Assembly (NCBI RefSeq): GCF_039527675.1
Contig: NZ_BAAAKI010000014.1
Span: 78,643 to 142,642, forward strand
Reading direction: 5' to 3'
DNA from: Luteococcus sanguinis
Lineage (GTDB): Bacteria > Actinomycetota > Actinomycetes > Propionibacteriales > Propionibacteriaceae
DNA length: 64,000 bases
Made by a program: the position numbers and the translations under genes. The notes under the pieces were generated by a model, which was given only the letters and a program-made list of their open reading frames with translations, searched no databases and had not been told where the DNA came from. Shown here in pieces: positions 27,866 through 36,610 of the stretch; the first letter of the stretch is position 1; each line of letters opens with the position of its first letter.

Positions 27866-27905
27866 CTGCGCAACCGTATCCATGAAGATTGGTCATATTG
27901 CGCAG
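27866..27905. promoter_or_regulatory. Candidate Lrp-type operator upstream of the AsnC-family gene
   Basis: CTGCGCAA at 27866-27873 and TTGCGCAG at 27898-27905 are perfect 8-base inverted arms, with centres 32 bp apart (three helical turns). They lie 34-73 bases before the regulator start. Lrp/AsnC proteins usually repress their own gene through spaced dyads like this. Confidence 0.5.
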
Positions 27906-27938
27906 TACCGCACCCGCCAAGCCGTGCAGAATGGTCAC

Positions 27939-28439
27939 ATGTACCAGCTTGACGACACAGACCGCCGCATCCTGGCCACCCTCGACGAGGACCCTCGAAT
28001 GTCCGTCCTGCTGCTGGCGCAGAAGACCGGCTTGGCCCGGGGCACCGTCCAGGCCCGGCTGGACCGCTACCGCGAGCATGGCGTGCTGCGGCTGGCGAGC
28101 ACCCGCGTCTCACCTGCGGCACTGGGCTGTGCACTGGCGGCGACCGTCTCGGCCGAGCTCGACCAGCACAAACTGGAGGCGGCGATCACCGCGCTGCGAC
28201 GCATTCCCGAGGTGCTCGAATGCTTCGCCCCCGCCGGCGGCACCGACCTGCTGTGCCGCGTGGTCGCCCGCAACCCGGACGACCTGTACCGCGTCAGCGA
28301 GGAGATCCGGCTCTGCCCCGGGATCCTGCGCACCTCCACCAGCGTCTTCCTGCGCGAGGTGGTGCCCTACCGCGTCCGTCCGTTGCTGGAGGCGGGCCCG
28401 CGTCCGACGACGAGTCGTCCAGGGCGCACCCACCGGTAG
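27939..28439 (+). CDS. Lrp/AsnC family transcriptional regulator
   Basis: A 166-residue regulator. Residues 1-60 are the AsnC-type winged helix (YQLDDTDRRILATLDEDPRM, then KTGLARGTVQARLDRYREHG). Residues 70-150 form the ligand-binding RAM/AsnC domain (LAATVSAELDQHK, GTDLLCRVVARNPDDLYRV). These proteins respond to amino acids and bind DNA as multimers. ATG 27939 begins the conserved region; the open frame upstream contains the candidate operator and is not coding. It is 9 bases from the cysS start, so the two could be co-transcribed. Confidence 0.9.
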   Translation: MYQLDDTDRRILATLDEDPRMSVLLLAQKTGLARGTVQARLDRYREHGVLRLASTRVSPAALGCALAATVSAELDQHKLEAAITALRRIPEVLECFAPAGGTDLLCRVVARNPDDLYRVSEEIRLCPGILRTSTSVFLREVVPYRVRPLLEAGPRPTTSRPGRTHR

Positions 28440-28448
28440 GATCACAGG

Positions 28449-29900
28449 GTGACCCTGCGCCTCTACGACACCGCCACCGGCTCCATCCGGGAGTTCGAGC
28501 CCCTCGAGCCCGGCAAGGTGTCGATCTACCACTGCGGCCTGACCGTGCAGTCGGCGCCGCACCTGGGACACATCCGCAAGGAGGTCGTCTTCGACGTCCT
28601 GCGTCGTTGGCTGGAGTTCAGCGGCAACGAGGTTTCCATCGTCGCGAACGTCACCGACATCGACGACAAGATCCTCGCCAAGTCGGCCGAGGCGGGCGTC
28701 CCGTGGTTCGCGCATGCCTACCGCTTCGAGAACGAACTGCACGAGGCCTACAAGTCGCTCGGCTGCCTGCCGCCCACCTACGAGCCCCGCGCCACCGGCC
28801 ACATCCCCGAGATGGTGGAGCTGATCGAGGCGCTGGTCGCCGCCGGCCACGCCTACCCGGCCGCAGACGGATCGGGGGACGTCTACTTCGACGTCCAGTC
28901 GTGGCCCCGCTACGGCGAACTGTCGCACCAGAAGATCAACGACATGGAGCCGGCCGAGGACGCCGACCCGCGCGGCAAGCGCGACCCCCGCGACTTCGCG
29001 CTCTGGAAGGGCTACAAGGAGGGCGAACCCGCCACCGCGTCCTGGCCCTCGCCCTGGGGGCGCGGACGTCCGGGCTGGCACATCGAGTGCTCCGCGATGG
29101 CGGGCAAGTACCTCGGCGACACCTTCGACATCCACGGCGGTGGGCTCGACCTGCGCTTCCCGCACCACGAGAACGAGCTGGCCCAGTCGGCTGCGGCCGG
29201 TCGCGGCTTCGCCCGCTACTGGATGCACAACGCCTGGGTCACGATGTCCGGCGAGAAGATGAGCAAGTCGCTCGGCAACACCGCGCTGGTCAGCGAGGTC
29301 ACCAAGACCTACAACCCGCGCGCCGTCCGCTTCTTCCTGCTCGCGCCGCACTACCGGTCCATGATCGAGTTCTCCCCCGCGGACGAGGCGTCGAAGGGCT
29401 CGCTGGTCGAGGCGGAGAAGGCGATCGAGCGGATTGACGGCTTCCTCACCCGCGCCCGCGCAGCTCGCGGCGAGAGCGCGACGACCGATGCTGCCCGCGA
29501 CGCGATGCCGGCCGCGTTCAGCCAGGCGATGGACGACGACCTGGGCACCCCCAAGGCAGTCGCCACCTTGTTCGACGAGGTGAGCGCCGGCAACCGCGCT
29601 CTCGCCGAGGGCCGCAGTGACGAGGTGTCCGAGCACCTACTGGCCGTCGAGCTGATGCTGCGCGTCTTCGGCCTCGACCCCGCGGCACCCGAATGGGCCC
29701 ATCTCGCCTCCGACAAGGGATCCGACTTGGAACCGGTGGTGGACGGTCTGGTCAAGAACCTGCTGGCGCAACGCGCCAAGGCCCGGGCCGCCAAGGACTG
29801 GGCTGCAGCCGACGCGATCCGCGACACGCTGGCCGAGGTCGGCCTCAAGATCACCGATACCCCCGAGGGCGCCACCTGGGCCCTGGAAGACAGGAACTGA
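28449..29900 (+). CDS. cysS: Cysteine-tRNA ligase
   Basis: A 483-residue class I aminoacyl-tRNA synthetase. The HIGH motif appears as SAPHLGHIRKEVVF, and KMSKS as GEKMSKSLGN. The zinc site residues are Cys in YHCGLTVQS, Cys/His in GWHIECSAMA and His/Glu in FPHHENELAQS. The C-terminal DALR-type helical domain extends to residue 483, the normal length. GTG 28449 is the start because the conserved N terminus (LRLYDTATG) begins immediately. It is followed by rlmB with one base between stop and start, so the pair is an operon; this cysS-SpoU pair is common in actinobacteria. Confidence 0.96.
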   Translation: MTLRLYDTATGSIREFEPLEPGKVSIYHCGLTVQSAPHLGHIRKEVVFDVLRRWLEFSGNEVSIVANVTDIDDKILAKSAEAGVPWFAHAYRFENELHEAYKSLGCLPPTYEPRATGHIPEMVELIEALVAAGHAYPAADGSGDVYFDVQSWPRYGELSHQKINDMEPAEDADPRGKRDPRDFALWKGYKEGEPATASWPSPWGRGRPGWHIECSAMAGKYLGDTFDIHGGGLDLRFPHHENELAQSAAAGRGFARYWMHNAWVTMSGEKMSKSLGNTALVSEVTKTYNPRAVRFFLLAPHYRSMIEFSPADEASKGSLVEAEKAIERIDGFLTRARAARGESATTDAARDAMPAAFSQAMDDDLGTPKAVATLFDEVSAGNRALAEGRSDEVSEHLLAVELMLRVFGLDPAAPEWAHLASDKGSDLEPVVDGLVKNLLAQRAKARAAKDWAAADAIRDTLAEVGLKITDTPEGATWALEDRN

Positions 29901-29901
29901 C

Positions 29902-30879
29902 ATGGCGGGCAACTCCCAGCGTCGCGGCGCGACCACCAAGGGCAAGGGCAACACCGCAGGCTCCGGCGGACGCGTCCGCCGCGGTCTCGAGGGCAAGGGC
30001 CCCACTCCCAAGGCCGAGGACCGCACCTACCACAAGGCCTACAAGGCCAAGAAGGCCGCGACAGCCCGCCAGGCCACCGGCCAGGGACGTCCGTCCGGCG
30101 GCCGCGGGCAGGGTTCGCGTCCGGCTGGCAAGGTCGGCGCCGAGTGGGTGGTCGGTCGCAACCCGGTGCTCGAGGCGCTCAACGCCGGCATGCCGGTGAA
30201 GTCGGTCTACGTCGCCGAGGGCGCAGAGCGCGACGACCGCCTGCGCGACATCCTCAAGTTCTGCGCCGACGCTGGCCAGCCGGTGCTCCAGATCACCCGC
30301 AACGAACTGGACCGGTTGACCGGCGGCGCCGTGCACCAGGGCGTCTCGCTGCAGCTGCCCGCCTTCGAGTACGCGCACCCGGACGACGTGCTGGCCGACG
30401 CCTTCGAGGACGACGACCGCGAGCCGCTGGTGGTCTTCTGCGACGGCATCACCGACCCGCACAACCTGGGCGCGATCATCCGCTCGGCCGCGGCCTTCGG
30501 GGCGCACGGTGTCGTCATCCCGGAACGTCGCAGCGCGTCCATGACCGCCGTGACCTGGAAGTCGTCCGCCGGTGCCGCCGCGCGCATCCCGGTCGCCAAG
30601 TGCACCAACCTGAACCGGACGCTCGCCTCCTTCGCCGATGCGGGCTTCACCGTCGTCGGCCTGGCCGGTGAGGGCGAGCTCGAGGTCGGCGCCGTGCCCG
30701 GGCTGGACGGGCCCACCGTGCTGGTCGTCGGATCCGAGGGCGACGGGCTGGCCCGCCTCACCCGGGAGACCTGCGACGAGCTGGCGAAGATCCCGATCAG
30801 CTCGGCCGTCGAGAGCCTCAACGCGTCCGTGGCCACCTCGATCGCGCTCTATGAGATCACCAAGGTCCGCGGGGCCTGA
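29902..30879 (+). CDS. rlmB: 23S rRNA (guanosine-2'-O-)-methyltransferase, RlmB type
   Basis: A 325-residue SpoU/TrmH methyltransferase. Residues 1-75 are a basic, Gly/Lys/Arg-rich tail (AEDRTYHKAYKAKKAATARQ). Residues 80-150 give the L30e-like substrate-binding domain (GRNPVLEALNAGMPVKSVYV). The SPOUT domain has the three knot motifs: CDGITDPHNLGAIIRSAAAF, VLVVGSEGDGLARLTRETCD and ISSAVESLNASVATSIALYE. It methylates 2'-OH of G2251 in 23S rRNA (E. coli numbering), by family assignment. Its ATG is 1 base after the cysS stop. Confidence 0.93.
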   Translation: MAGNSQRRGATTKGKGNTAGSGGRVRRGLEGKGPTPKAEDRTYHKAYKAKKAATARQATGQGRPSGGRGQGSRPAGKVGAEWVVGRNPVLEALNAGMPVKSVYVAEGAERDDRLRDILKFCADAGQPVLQITRNELDRLTGGAVHQGVSLQLPAFEYAHPDDVLADAFEDDDREPLVVFCDGITDPHNLGAIIRSAAAFGAHGVVIPERRSASMTAVTWKSSAGAAARIPVAKCTNLNRTLASFADAGFTVVGLAGEGELEVGAVPGLDGPTVLVVGSEGDGLARLTRETCDELAKIPISSAVESLNASVATSIALYEITKVRGA

Positions 30880-30913
30880 GCCCGGCCCCTTCAACGCCGC
30901 CCGTGCATCCTGG

Positions 30914-30937
30914 ACGCCACCCGTGCCCGGGTGGCGT
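30914..30937 (+). terminator. Terminator after rlmB
   Basis: A perfect 9 bp stem (30914-30922 with 30929-30937) around GTGCCC, 34 bases past the rlmB stop, followed by a T-rich stretch (TTCATGGTTTG). Confidence 0.7.
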
Positions 30938-31017
30938 TCATGGTTTGCGCCGCGCGTTCGCAGCGAAGGGAGGCGTTGACGATTGCCAGCGCTGCCCCGC
31001 GACGCGAGTCTGGGCCC

Positions 31018-31643
31018 ATGCAGATCGACAACCGCGCCGAGCGCGCCGCCAGCTTCGGGACCATCGGGGAGCAGTACCACCGGCTGCGTCCCGGCTACCC
31101 CGGTGACGCCGTCGACTGGATGCTGTTCGCCGACCAAGGCCGCCTACCGGTGCGCGTCCTCGACCTCGGAGCGGGTACCGGCAAGCTGACCGATTCGCTG
31201 CTGGGCCGCGGTCTGGACGTCGTCGCGGCCGACCGGTCCGTGCAGATGCTGGACGTGCTGCGGCAGCGCCACCCCGGAGTCGAGGCGCATGTCGCGACCG
31301 CCGAGTCGCTGCCACTGCCCGATGACAGCGTGGACGCGGTGGTCATCGGCCAGGCCTGCCACTGGATGGACCCGCTGGTGGCGGGACCCGAGCTGGCGCG
31401 CGAGACCCCCACCCCGGGCCCCAGTTCGCACCGCTGGAGGAGAAGGTCTTCAGCTGGACCCGCCAGACCACCGGCGACGACTACCGTGAACTGCACACCA
31501 CACACTCGGCCTGGCTGGTCGCCGACGAGGCCACCCGCGCCGACCGCCGCCGCCGTTGGGCCGAGATCCTGACCGACACCGGTCACACCGGCAGTTTCGA
31601 GCTGTCCTGCACCACCGAGGTCATGCGGACGCACCTGCTGTGA
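31018..31643 (+). pseudogene. Class I SAM methyltransferase, internally deleted and frameshifted
   Basis: From ATG 31018 the sequence reads as a normal small methyltransferase: FGTIGEQYHRLRPGYP, motif I VRVLDLGAGTGKLTDSLLG, VVAADRSVQMLDVLRQRHPG, and DAVVIGQACHWMDP. After GPELARE (about 31405) homology in this frame is lost. In the -1 frame from about 31420 the typical C-terminal part resumes (PQFAPLEEKVFSWTRQTTGD) and runs to TGA at 31641-31643. The part normally between them (LRPGG and the following strand and helix, roughly 40-60 codons) is missing. So there is an internal deletion that also shifts frame. It may be a real decay event or an assembly collapse, since the draft has gaps nearby. 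Confidence 0.75.
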
Positions 31644-31652
31644 CCCGATAGA

Positions 31653-31679
31653 TTGGGAGCCGTCCCCCGGGGCTCCCAA
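31653..31679 (+). promoter_or_regulatory. Hairpin between the methyltransferase remnant and glyA
   Basis: TTGGGAGCC and GGCTCCCAA form a perfect 9 bp stem with a GC-rich loop. It begins 10 bases past the remnant's stop and ends 41 bases before the glyA GTG. It could be the terminator of the upstream gene or a structure in the glyA leader. Confidence 0.5.
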
Positions 31680-31719
31680 CCCGTGTCCCGGATCGTCCAC
31701 CTGCACCCAGGAGCCCTCC

Positions 31720-33177
31720 GTGACCGATGCATCGTCCGTCGAGGCCGTGAATGCCCAGGCCAGCGCCGCCTACCAGCAGATCCTCGAGATCGTCGGAGGC
31801 GTCGAGCCCCGGATCGCCGAGGCCACCCGTCAGGAGCTGGCCGACCAGCGCTCCTCGCTGAAGCTGATCGCGTCCGAGAACTACGCCTCCCTGCCCACCC
31901 TGCTCACCATGGGCACCTGGCTGAGCGACAAGTACGCCGAGGGCACCGTCGGGCACCGTTTCTACGCCGGCTGCCAGAACATCGACTCCGTCGAGTCCAT
32001 CGCGGCCGAGCACGCGCGCGAGCTCTTCGGCGCCGAGTACGCGTATGTCCAGCCCCACTCCGGCATTGACGCGAACCTGGTCGCCTACTGGGCGATCCTG
32101 AACAAGCGCATCGAGTCCCCGGAGCTGGAGCGTCTGGGCGCCAAGACCGTCAACGACCTCTCCGAGGCCGACTGGGAGACCCTGCGTCGCACCTTCAGCG
32201 AGCAGCGCGTGATGGGCATGAGCCTGGATGCCGGCGGCCACCTCACCCACGGCTTCCGCCACAACATCTCCGGCAAGATGTTCCACCAGCGCTCCTACGG
32301 CACCGATCCCGAGAGCCAGCTCATCGACTACGACAAGCTGCGTGCCGACGCCAAGGAGTTCAAGCCGCTGATCCTGATCGCCGGCTACTCGGCCTACCCC
32401 CGCCGCGTGAATTTCGCCACGATGCGCGAGATCGCGGACGAGGTGGGCGCCACCCTGTTCGTGGACATGGCCCACTTCGCGGGACTCGTTGCGGGCAAGG
32501 TCTTCACCGGTGACGAGAACCCGGTCCCCTTCGCGGACGTCGTGGGTTCCACCACCCACAAGTCGCTGCGCGGCCCCCGTGGCGGCTTCGTGCTGGCCAC
32601 CAAGGAGTACTCCGAGTCGGTCGACAAGGGTTGCCCGATGGTGCTCGGCGGCCCGCTCAGCCACGTGATGGCAGCCAAGGCTGTCGCCTTCGCCGAGGCT
32701 CGCCAGCAGTCCTTTCAGGGTTACGCGCGCAACGTCGCCGACAACGCGAAGACACTGGCCGAGGGCCTGATGAAGCGCGGGGCCAAGCTCGTCACCGGCG
32801 GTACCGACAATCACCTGGTGCTGATCGACACCACCAGCTTTGGCCTGACCGGCCGGCAGGCCGAAAGCGCGCTGCTGGACTCTGGCGTCGTCACGAACCG
32901 CAACTCGGTGCCGAACGACCCCAACGGCGCCTGGTACACCTCCGGCGTGCGGATCGGCACCCCGGCGCTGACCAGCCGCGGATTCGGTGCGGACGAGTTC
33001 GACAAGGTCGCGGAGCTCATCGTCGACGTGCTGACCAACACCACTGCGATGACGGCCAGCAATGGCCAGCCCGGCAAGGCCAGGTACACCGTCGCCGGCG
33101 GCGTCGCCGACCGTACGAAGGCCGCCGCAGCCGAGCTGTTGGACGCCAACCAGCTCTACCCCGGCCTGGAGCTGTGA
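31720..33177 (+). CDS. glyA: Serine hydroxymethyltransferase, long form
   Basis: A 485-residue PLP enzyme that interconverts serine and glycine with tetrahydrofolate. Family blocks are clear: SLKLIASENYASLPTLLTMG, DKYAEGTVGHRFYAGC, YAYVQPHSGIDANLVAYWAI, and the PLP lysine K281 in VVGSTTHKSLRGPRGG. Most GlyA are about 415-430 residues; here an insertion (around KTVNDLSEADWETLRRTFSE, residues about 135-160) and an extended C terminus add some 60. A longer GlyA class of this size is known to me from some actinobacteria and spirochaetes. GTG 31720 follows AGGAG by 7 bases. Monocistronic, with a hairpin after the stop that contains an N gap. Confidence 0.93.
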   Translation: MTDASSVEAVNAQASAAYQQILEIVGGVEPRIAEATRQELADQRSSLKLIASENYASLPTLLTMGTWLSDKYAEGTVGHRFYAGCQNIDSVESIAAEHARELFGAEYAYVQPHSGIDANLVAYWAILNKRIESPELERLGAKTVNDLSEADWETLRRTFSEQRVMGMSLDAGGHLTHGFRHNISGKMFHQRSYGTDPESQLIDYDKLRADAKEFKPLILIAGYSAYPRRVNFATMREIADEVGATLFVDMAHFAGLVAGKVFTGDENPVPFADVVGSTTHKSLRGPRGGFVLATKEYSESVDKGCPMVLGGPLSHVMAAKAVAFAEARQQSFQGYARNVADNAKTLAEGLMKRGAKLVTGGTDNHLVLIDTTSFGLTGRQAESALLDSGVVTNRNSVPNDPNGAWYTSGVRIGTPALTSRGFGADEFDKVAELIVDVLTNTTAMTASNGQPGKARYTVAGGVADRTKAAAAELLDANQLYPGLEL

Positions 33178-33204
33178 CCCGGCGGTAGTTGCCCGACAGA
33201 CGAC

Positions 33205-33269
33205 CGAAGCCCCGGTNNNNNNNNNNNNNNNNNNNNNNNNNNNNNNNNNNGTGGGGAACCGGGGCTTCG
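33205..33269. terminator. Convergent terminator whose loop is an assembly gap
   Basis: CGAAGCCCCGGT (33205-33216) and ACCGGGGCTTCG (33258-33269) are perfect 12-base inverted arms between convergent glyA and DUF2207 genes. The 34 N (33217-33250) fall exactly inside the loop. Confidence 0.75.
33217..33250. other. Assembly gap, 34 N
   Basis: Thirty-four undetermined bases between two convergent genes; no coding sequence is interrupted. The true length is unknown. Confidence 0.98.
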
Positions 33270-33313
33270 TCGTGTCTGGGTCGGCCGGGCAGGCAGGTCG
33301 GCGTTCAGGCGGG

Positions 33314-35053
33314 TCAGCGCCCGAAGAGCTGTCCCTGGACGCTGGTGATGAAGGCGTCCATCGCCCCGGGCAGGTCACGAAGGTGCCAGTCGCCGGGAGC
33401 GCGGTACCAGTCCAGCTCCTCGCCGTCCGGGGTGTCGTCGTGGTCGGCGTCGGCCAGGGCCTGCAGCCAGCGCTCGCGTCCGCCGAGCACGACCGCATAG
33501 GGCAGCACGCGGGACAGTTCGGCGTACTCGTCGCCGGCCGGAAGCTGGTTGGTGGGCTGGGTCATCAGCTGGGACGCGAGCGCCGACAGCCCGCCCAGCA
33601 GCGCCCCGCCGGATGCAGTGCGGCGCGGCATCTCCTGGGCCACGACGAGCGTGCCCACCGCGAGGCCCACCAGCGCCAGCCCGACCAGCCCATAGGGGGT
33701 GAAGGCAGCCAGCAGGAGCAGGGCAAGCACGCAGAGCCCCAAAAGCACCCACCCCAGGGCCGCCCACTTCGAGCGGGTACGGTCCGGACGTCCGTCGAAC
33801 CAGCCGAGCTGGTGGACGTCCTCGTAGAGCTCGTCCTGCACGCGCCCGATCACCGGCGCCACCGCGGCCTGGATGCCGGAGACGGTCGCCGCCGCGCCAT
33901 CGGCCGGGGCCACGGCATCGCGCAGCGTGATCTCGTACGCCCGCAGGTCACCCTCGCCCTCCTCGCGGCGCTCGAAGGTCCAGTCGAGGGCGCGGTGCGC
34001 GTCCTGCGGCAGCTCGACGATCCGCAGCCAGCCGCGGGTGGCGAGGTCGATCAGGGTGGCGGTGACGTCGACGGGGTCGACGCGCTCGTCCGCGACGGTG
34101 CCCACGTGGCCGGGACGCACCTCGTGCAGCACCCGGAAACGGCTCTCACCAGCAGCGACGGGGGTGAACTCGGCGATCGGGGTGACCTTGCGCGGGTCGA
34201 TGGTGTCGCGGCCCGAGCGGCGGTGCACCGCCCACAGCGCCAGGCCACCCAGCAGCAACGGCAGCAGGGAGGCGAGCAGCGTGGTCGGGTTGATGGTGAA
34301 GGCCCGGTCGAGGCTCCAGCGGTGCTTGAGCACGGCATTGGCACCCACCGACTCGGGCATGCCGAAGCTCAGCACCACCTCGTCGCCCGCGTGGCGGGGA
34401 CCATCGGTGAACTGCGGGTCACTGTCGGGCATCTGGCCGCCCGAGAAGGTGGAACAGGGCTGGTGCGAACCGGCAGGCCCCGATTCGCAGTCGACGTAGG
34501 TGATGGTGGCGGGTGGCTGCACACGTCCGGTCACCGTCTTGGCGTCCACCGAGAGGCCCTGGAAGACCGGCCAGGAGAATTCGACTCCCGCCGGGGTCTG
34601 GCCATTGGCGGCCACGCGGCGCAGGGTGCCGTCGACGGTGTAGGTGATGGTGATGGGGTTGCGGCCAGCGGCCGTGGTGTCGATGGTGACGACCTGGGCG
34701 TCGTCCTTGCTCTCGACGGTCGCCGACAGGTCGGTGCTGCCAGCCTTGGCGACGATGTCGTGGACGTCGGTCTGGTAGTACTGCCCGCCGGGCAGGTCGG
34801 TCGTGGTCTCGAGCTGTTGCACGATCTGTGCCGGTGCCACGCCAGCGAACTTGATCGTCTCCGTCACCTCCAGTGAGCCGGACTCCCGAAGCACCGCGTC
34901 GACGGCCACCGACTCGGCCTGATCGGCGGCATGGGCCATCGGGGCACCGGCGGCCCAGGACAGTGCCGTCAGGGCGATGACGGACAGGCCCAGTGCGGCA
35001 GTGGTGGCACGGTGGGGATGAGTGCGGCGGGGACGAGAGACGGAGCTGGTCAC
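33314..35053 (-). CDS. DUF2207 membrane protein
   Basis: A 579-residue exported membrane protein. After a signal peptide (ending PMAHAADQA) comes the DUF2207 extracellular domain (VAVDAVLRESGSLEVTETIK and the FSWPVFQGLSVDAKTVTG region). A membrane helix near residues 265-285 (LLASLLPLLLGGLALWAVH) leads to a cytoplasmic domain (DPVDVTATLIDLATRGWLRI), two more helices near 460-505, and a conserved C-terminal SRVLPYAVVLG-RERWLQAL element. Function of the family is not established. GTG 35053 is preferred since GAAAGG lies about 9 bases upstream; an ATG at 35086 would add 11 residues. Divergent from the zinc metallopeptidase gene. Confidence 0.85.
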   Translation of the reverse strand: MTSSVSRPRRTHPHRATTAALGLSVIALTALSWAAGAPMAHAADQAESVAVDAVLRESGSLEVTETIKFAGVAPAQIVQQLETTTDLPGGQYYQTDVHDIVAKAGSTDLSATVESKDDAQVVTIDTTAAGRNPITITYTVDGTLRRVAANGQTPAGVEFSWPVFQGLSVDAKTVTGRVQPPATITYVDCESGPAGSHQPCSTFSGGQMPDSDPQFTDGPRHAGDEVVLSFGMPESVGANAVLKHRWSLDRAFTINPTTLLASLLPLLLGGLALWAVHRRSGRDTIDPRKVTPIAEFTPVAAGESRFRVLHEVRPGHVGTVADERVDPVDVTATLIDLATRGWLRIVELPQDAHRALDWTFERREEGEGDLRAYEITLRDAVAPADGAAATVSGIQAAVAPVIGRVQDELYEDVHQLGWFDGRPDRTRSKWAALGWVLLGLCVLALLLLAAFTPYGLVGLALVGLAVGTLVVAQEMPRRTASGGALLGGLSALASQLMTQPTNQLPAGDEYAELSRVLPYAVVLGGRERWLQALADADHDDTPDGEELDWYRAPGDWHLRDLPGAMDAFITSVQGQLFGR

Positions 35054-35184
35054 GGGCGAGACCTTTCGGTGTGACGACGCTGGCAACTATTCCACAGCGC
35101 TTGCGGGCTGTCGGGGCGGTGGCGTTCGCCATGGGCATGAGCACGGCCGAGCGCCTTGTCGGATGCGGCAGTTAGTCTGGGCGG

Positions 35185-36591
35185 GTGAGTCAGTGGGGGA
35201 ACCAGAACCAGCCGTCCGGCCAGCCTGACGGCCAGTCCTACTGGGGGCGGTCGTCGGGTCAGAGCAGTCAGGGCAACTGGGCGCCCCCATCGGGCAATCC
35301 GTGGGGCCAGGGCACTGGTACGTCAACGCCCGCCTTCGGGCAGGGACGTTTCGGCCAGCAGTACCCCACGCAGCAGTACCCCACGCAGCAGTCCTATCCG
35401 CAGAACCCCTACGGCCAGCAGCAGACATACGGCCAACAGGGATATGGCCAACAGGGATACGGGCAGCCACAGGCCCAGTACCAGCAGAACCAGTACCAGC
35501 AGCAGGTGCAGTACCAGAGCAACCCCTATGGCGGACGTCCGCCGAAGCGCCGCAATCCCCTGCTCACCCTGCTCAAGGTCGTGCTGATCACCGGCGCCCT
35601 CATGTTCGCCGGGCTCCTGCTGCTCGGCTTCCTGTTGCTGCAGAGCGTCGACATCCAGGTGCCCACCGAGACCGAGAGCAGCGGCCCCACCGCCACGGCC
35701 ACCACTTTTCCGTCAACCGCGACGACGGCTTCCGCGGGGGCCACTCGCAGCGCGTCGGCCAACCCCTCGGCCACCGGAAGCGTGAGTTACCAGAACGACG
35801 CCTATGTGCCGCCGGCGGCCGACCAGAACCCGCCCGGTCTCCCCGAGCCGGAGACCTACACCGAGGCCACCCAGCTGCTCACCGACAATCCGCTGTACGC
35901 CCAGTCGGTGCCACGTCCGGTGCGGTGCGAGATGAGGGCGATCAACCTCGAGCAGGCAAGCAATGCCGAGTTGGAGGCGCACCTCAACGACATGATGGCC
36001 TGCCTGATGCGCGTGTGGGCGCCGCCGGTCGAGGCGGCCGGGTTCCAGGCCGTGCGCCCTTCGGTGACGGTGTACTCGAGCGCCATCTCGACCAAGTGCG
36101 GCAAGCTCCCGATGAACAATGCGGTCTACTGCGGTTCCGACCAGCAGGTCTACTACGCCGACGACCTCTACCAGGTGGTCCCGGCCTCGCTGCGCAGTTC
36201 TCGCTTCATCACCGAGGCGGTGGTGGCCCACGAGTTCGGCCACGCCGTGCAGGCGCGCACCGCGATCCTGATCAGCGAGGCAGCGTGGGCGGAGAAGTCC
36301 AACAAGTCCAAGGCCCTGGAGTACTCCCGCCGCCTTGAGGTGCAGGCCGACTGCATGGCGGGGATGTTCCTGGGTTCGATCGCCCAGTCGACGCAGATGA
36401 CGGACGCCGAACTGGCCAACGTCCCCAAGCTCTTCCGCAGCTTTGGCGACGATGTGGCCACCGGCCAGGCCGACTACGTCGGCAACCATGGCAGGGGCGC
36501 CAACCGGGCCGCCTGGGCGACCAAGGGGCTGGCGAACACCTCCGTCGGCGCCTGCAACACCTTCTCGGCGCCCAGTTCGTCGGTGCGCTGA
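35185..36591 (+). CDS. Membrane-anchored neutral zinc metallopeptidase (YpfJ-like)
   Basis: A 468-residue protein. Residues 1-125 are Gln/Gly/Tyr/Pro-rich low-complexity cytoplasmic sequence with small repeats (QYPTQ, YGQQG). One membrane helix follows at about 128-155 (LLTLLKVVLITGALMFAGLL), then a Thr/Ser-rich spacer and an extracellular catalytic domain. The active site is HEFGH (VVAHEFGHAVQART, near residue 350) with a downstream Glu in RRLEVQADCMAGMFLGS, the pattern of the putative neutral zinc metallopeptidase family. Four or more cysteines may form disulfides. GTG 35185 starts the gene. Substrate unknown; processing of envelope proteins is possible. Confidence 0.85.
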   Translation: MSQWGNQNQPSGQPDGQSYWGRSSGQSSQGNWAPPSGNPWGQGTGTSTPAFGQGRFGQQYPTQQYPTQQSYPQNPYGQQQTYGQQGYGQQGYGQPQAQYQQNQYQQQVQYQSNPYGGRPPKRRNPLLTLLKVVLITGALMFAGLLLLGFLLLQSVDIQVPTETESSGPTATATTFPSTATTASAGATRSASANPSATGSVSYQNDAYVPPAADQNPPGLPEPETYTEATQLLTDNPLYAQSVPRPVRCEMRAINLEQASNAELEAHLNDMMACLMRVWAPPVEAAGFQAVRPSVTVYSSAISTKCGKLPMNNAVYCGSDQQVYYADDLYQVVPASLRSSRFITEAVVAHEFGHAVQARTAILISEAAWAEKSNKSKALEYSRRLEVQADCMAGMFLGSIAQSTQMTDAELANVPKLFRSFGDDVATGQADYVGNHGRGANRAAWATKGLANTSVGACNTFSAPSSSVR

Positions 36592-36610
36592 GCAGAACTG
36601 CTCCCGGGGC

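Noticed and set aside
31644..31719. A THF, glycine or SAM riboswitch before glyA
   Set aside because: Only a simple 9 bp hairpin is present; the 76-base spacer is too short and lacks the conserved cores I would expect.
31621..33498. A 625-codon minus-strand frame through the N gap
   Set aside because: It reads through undetermined bases and lies antisense to glyA.
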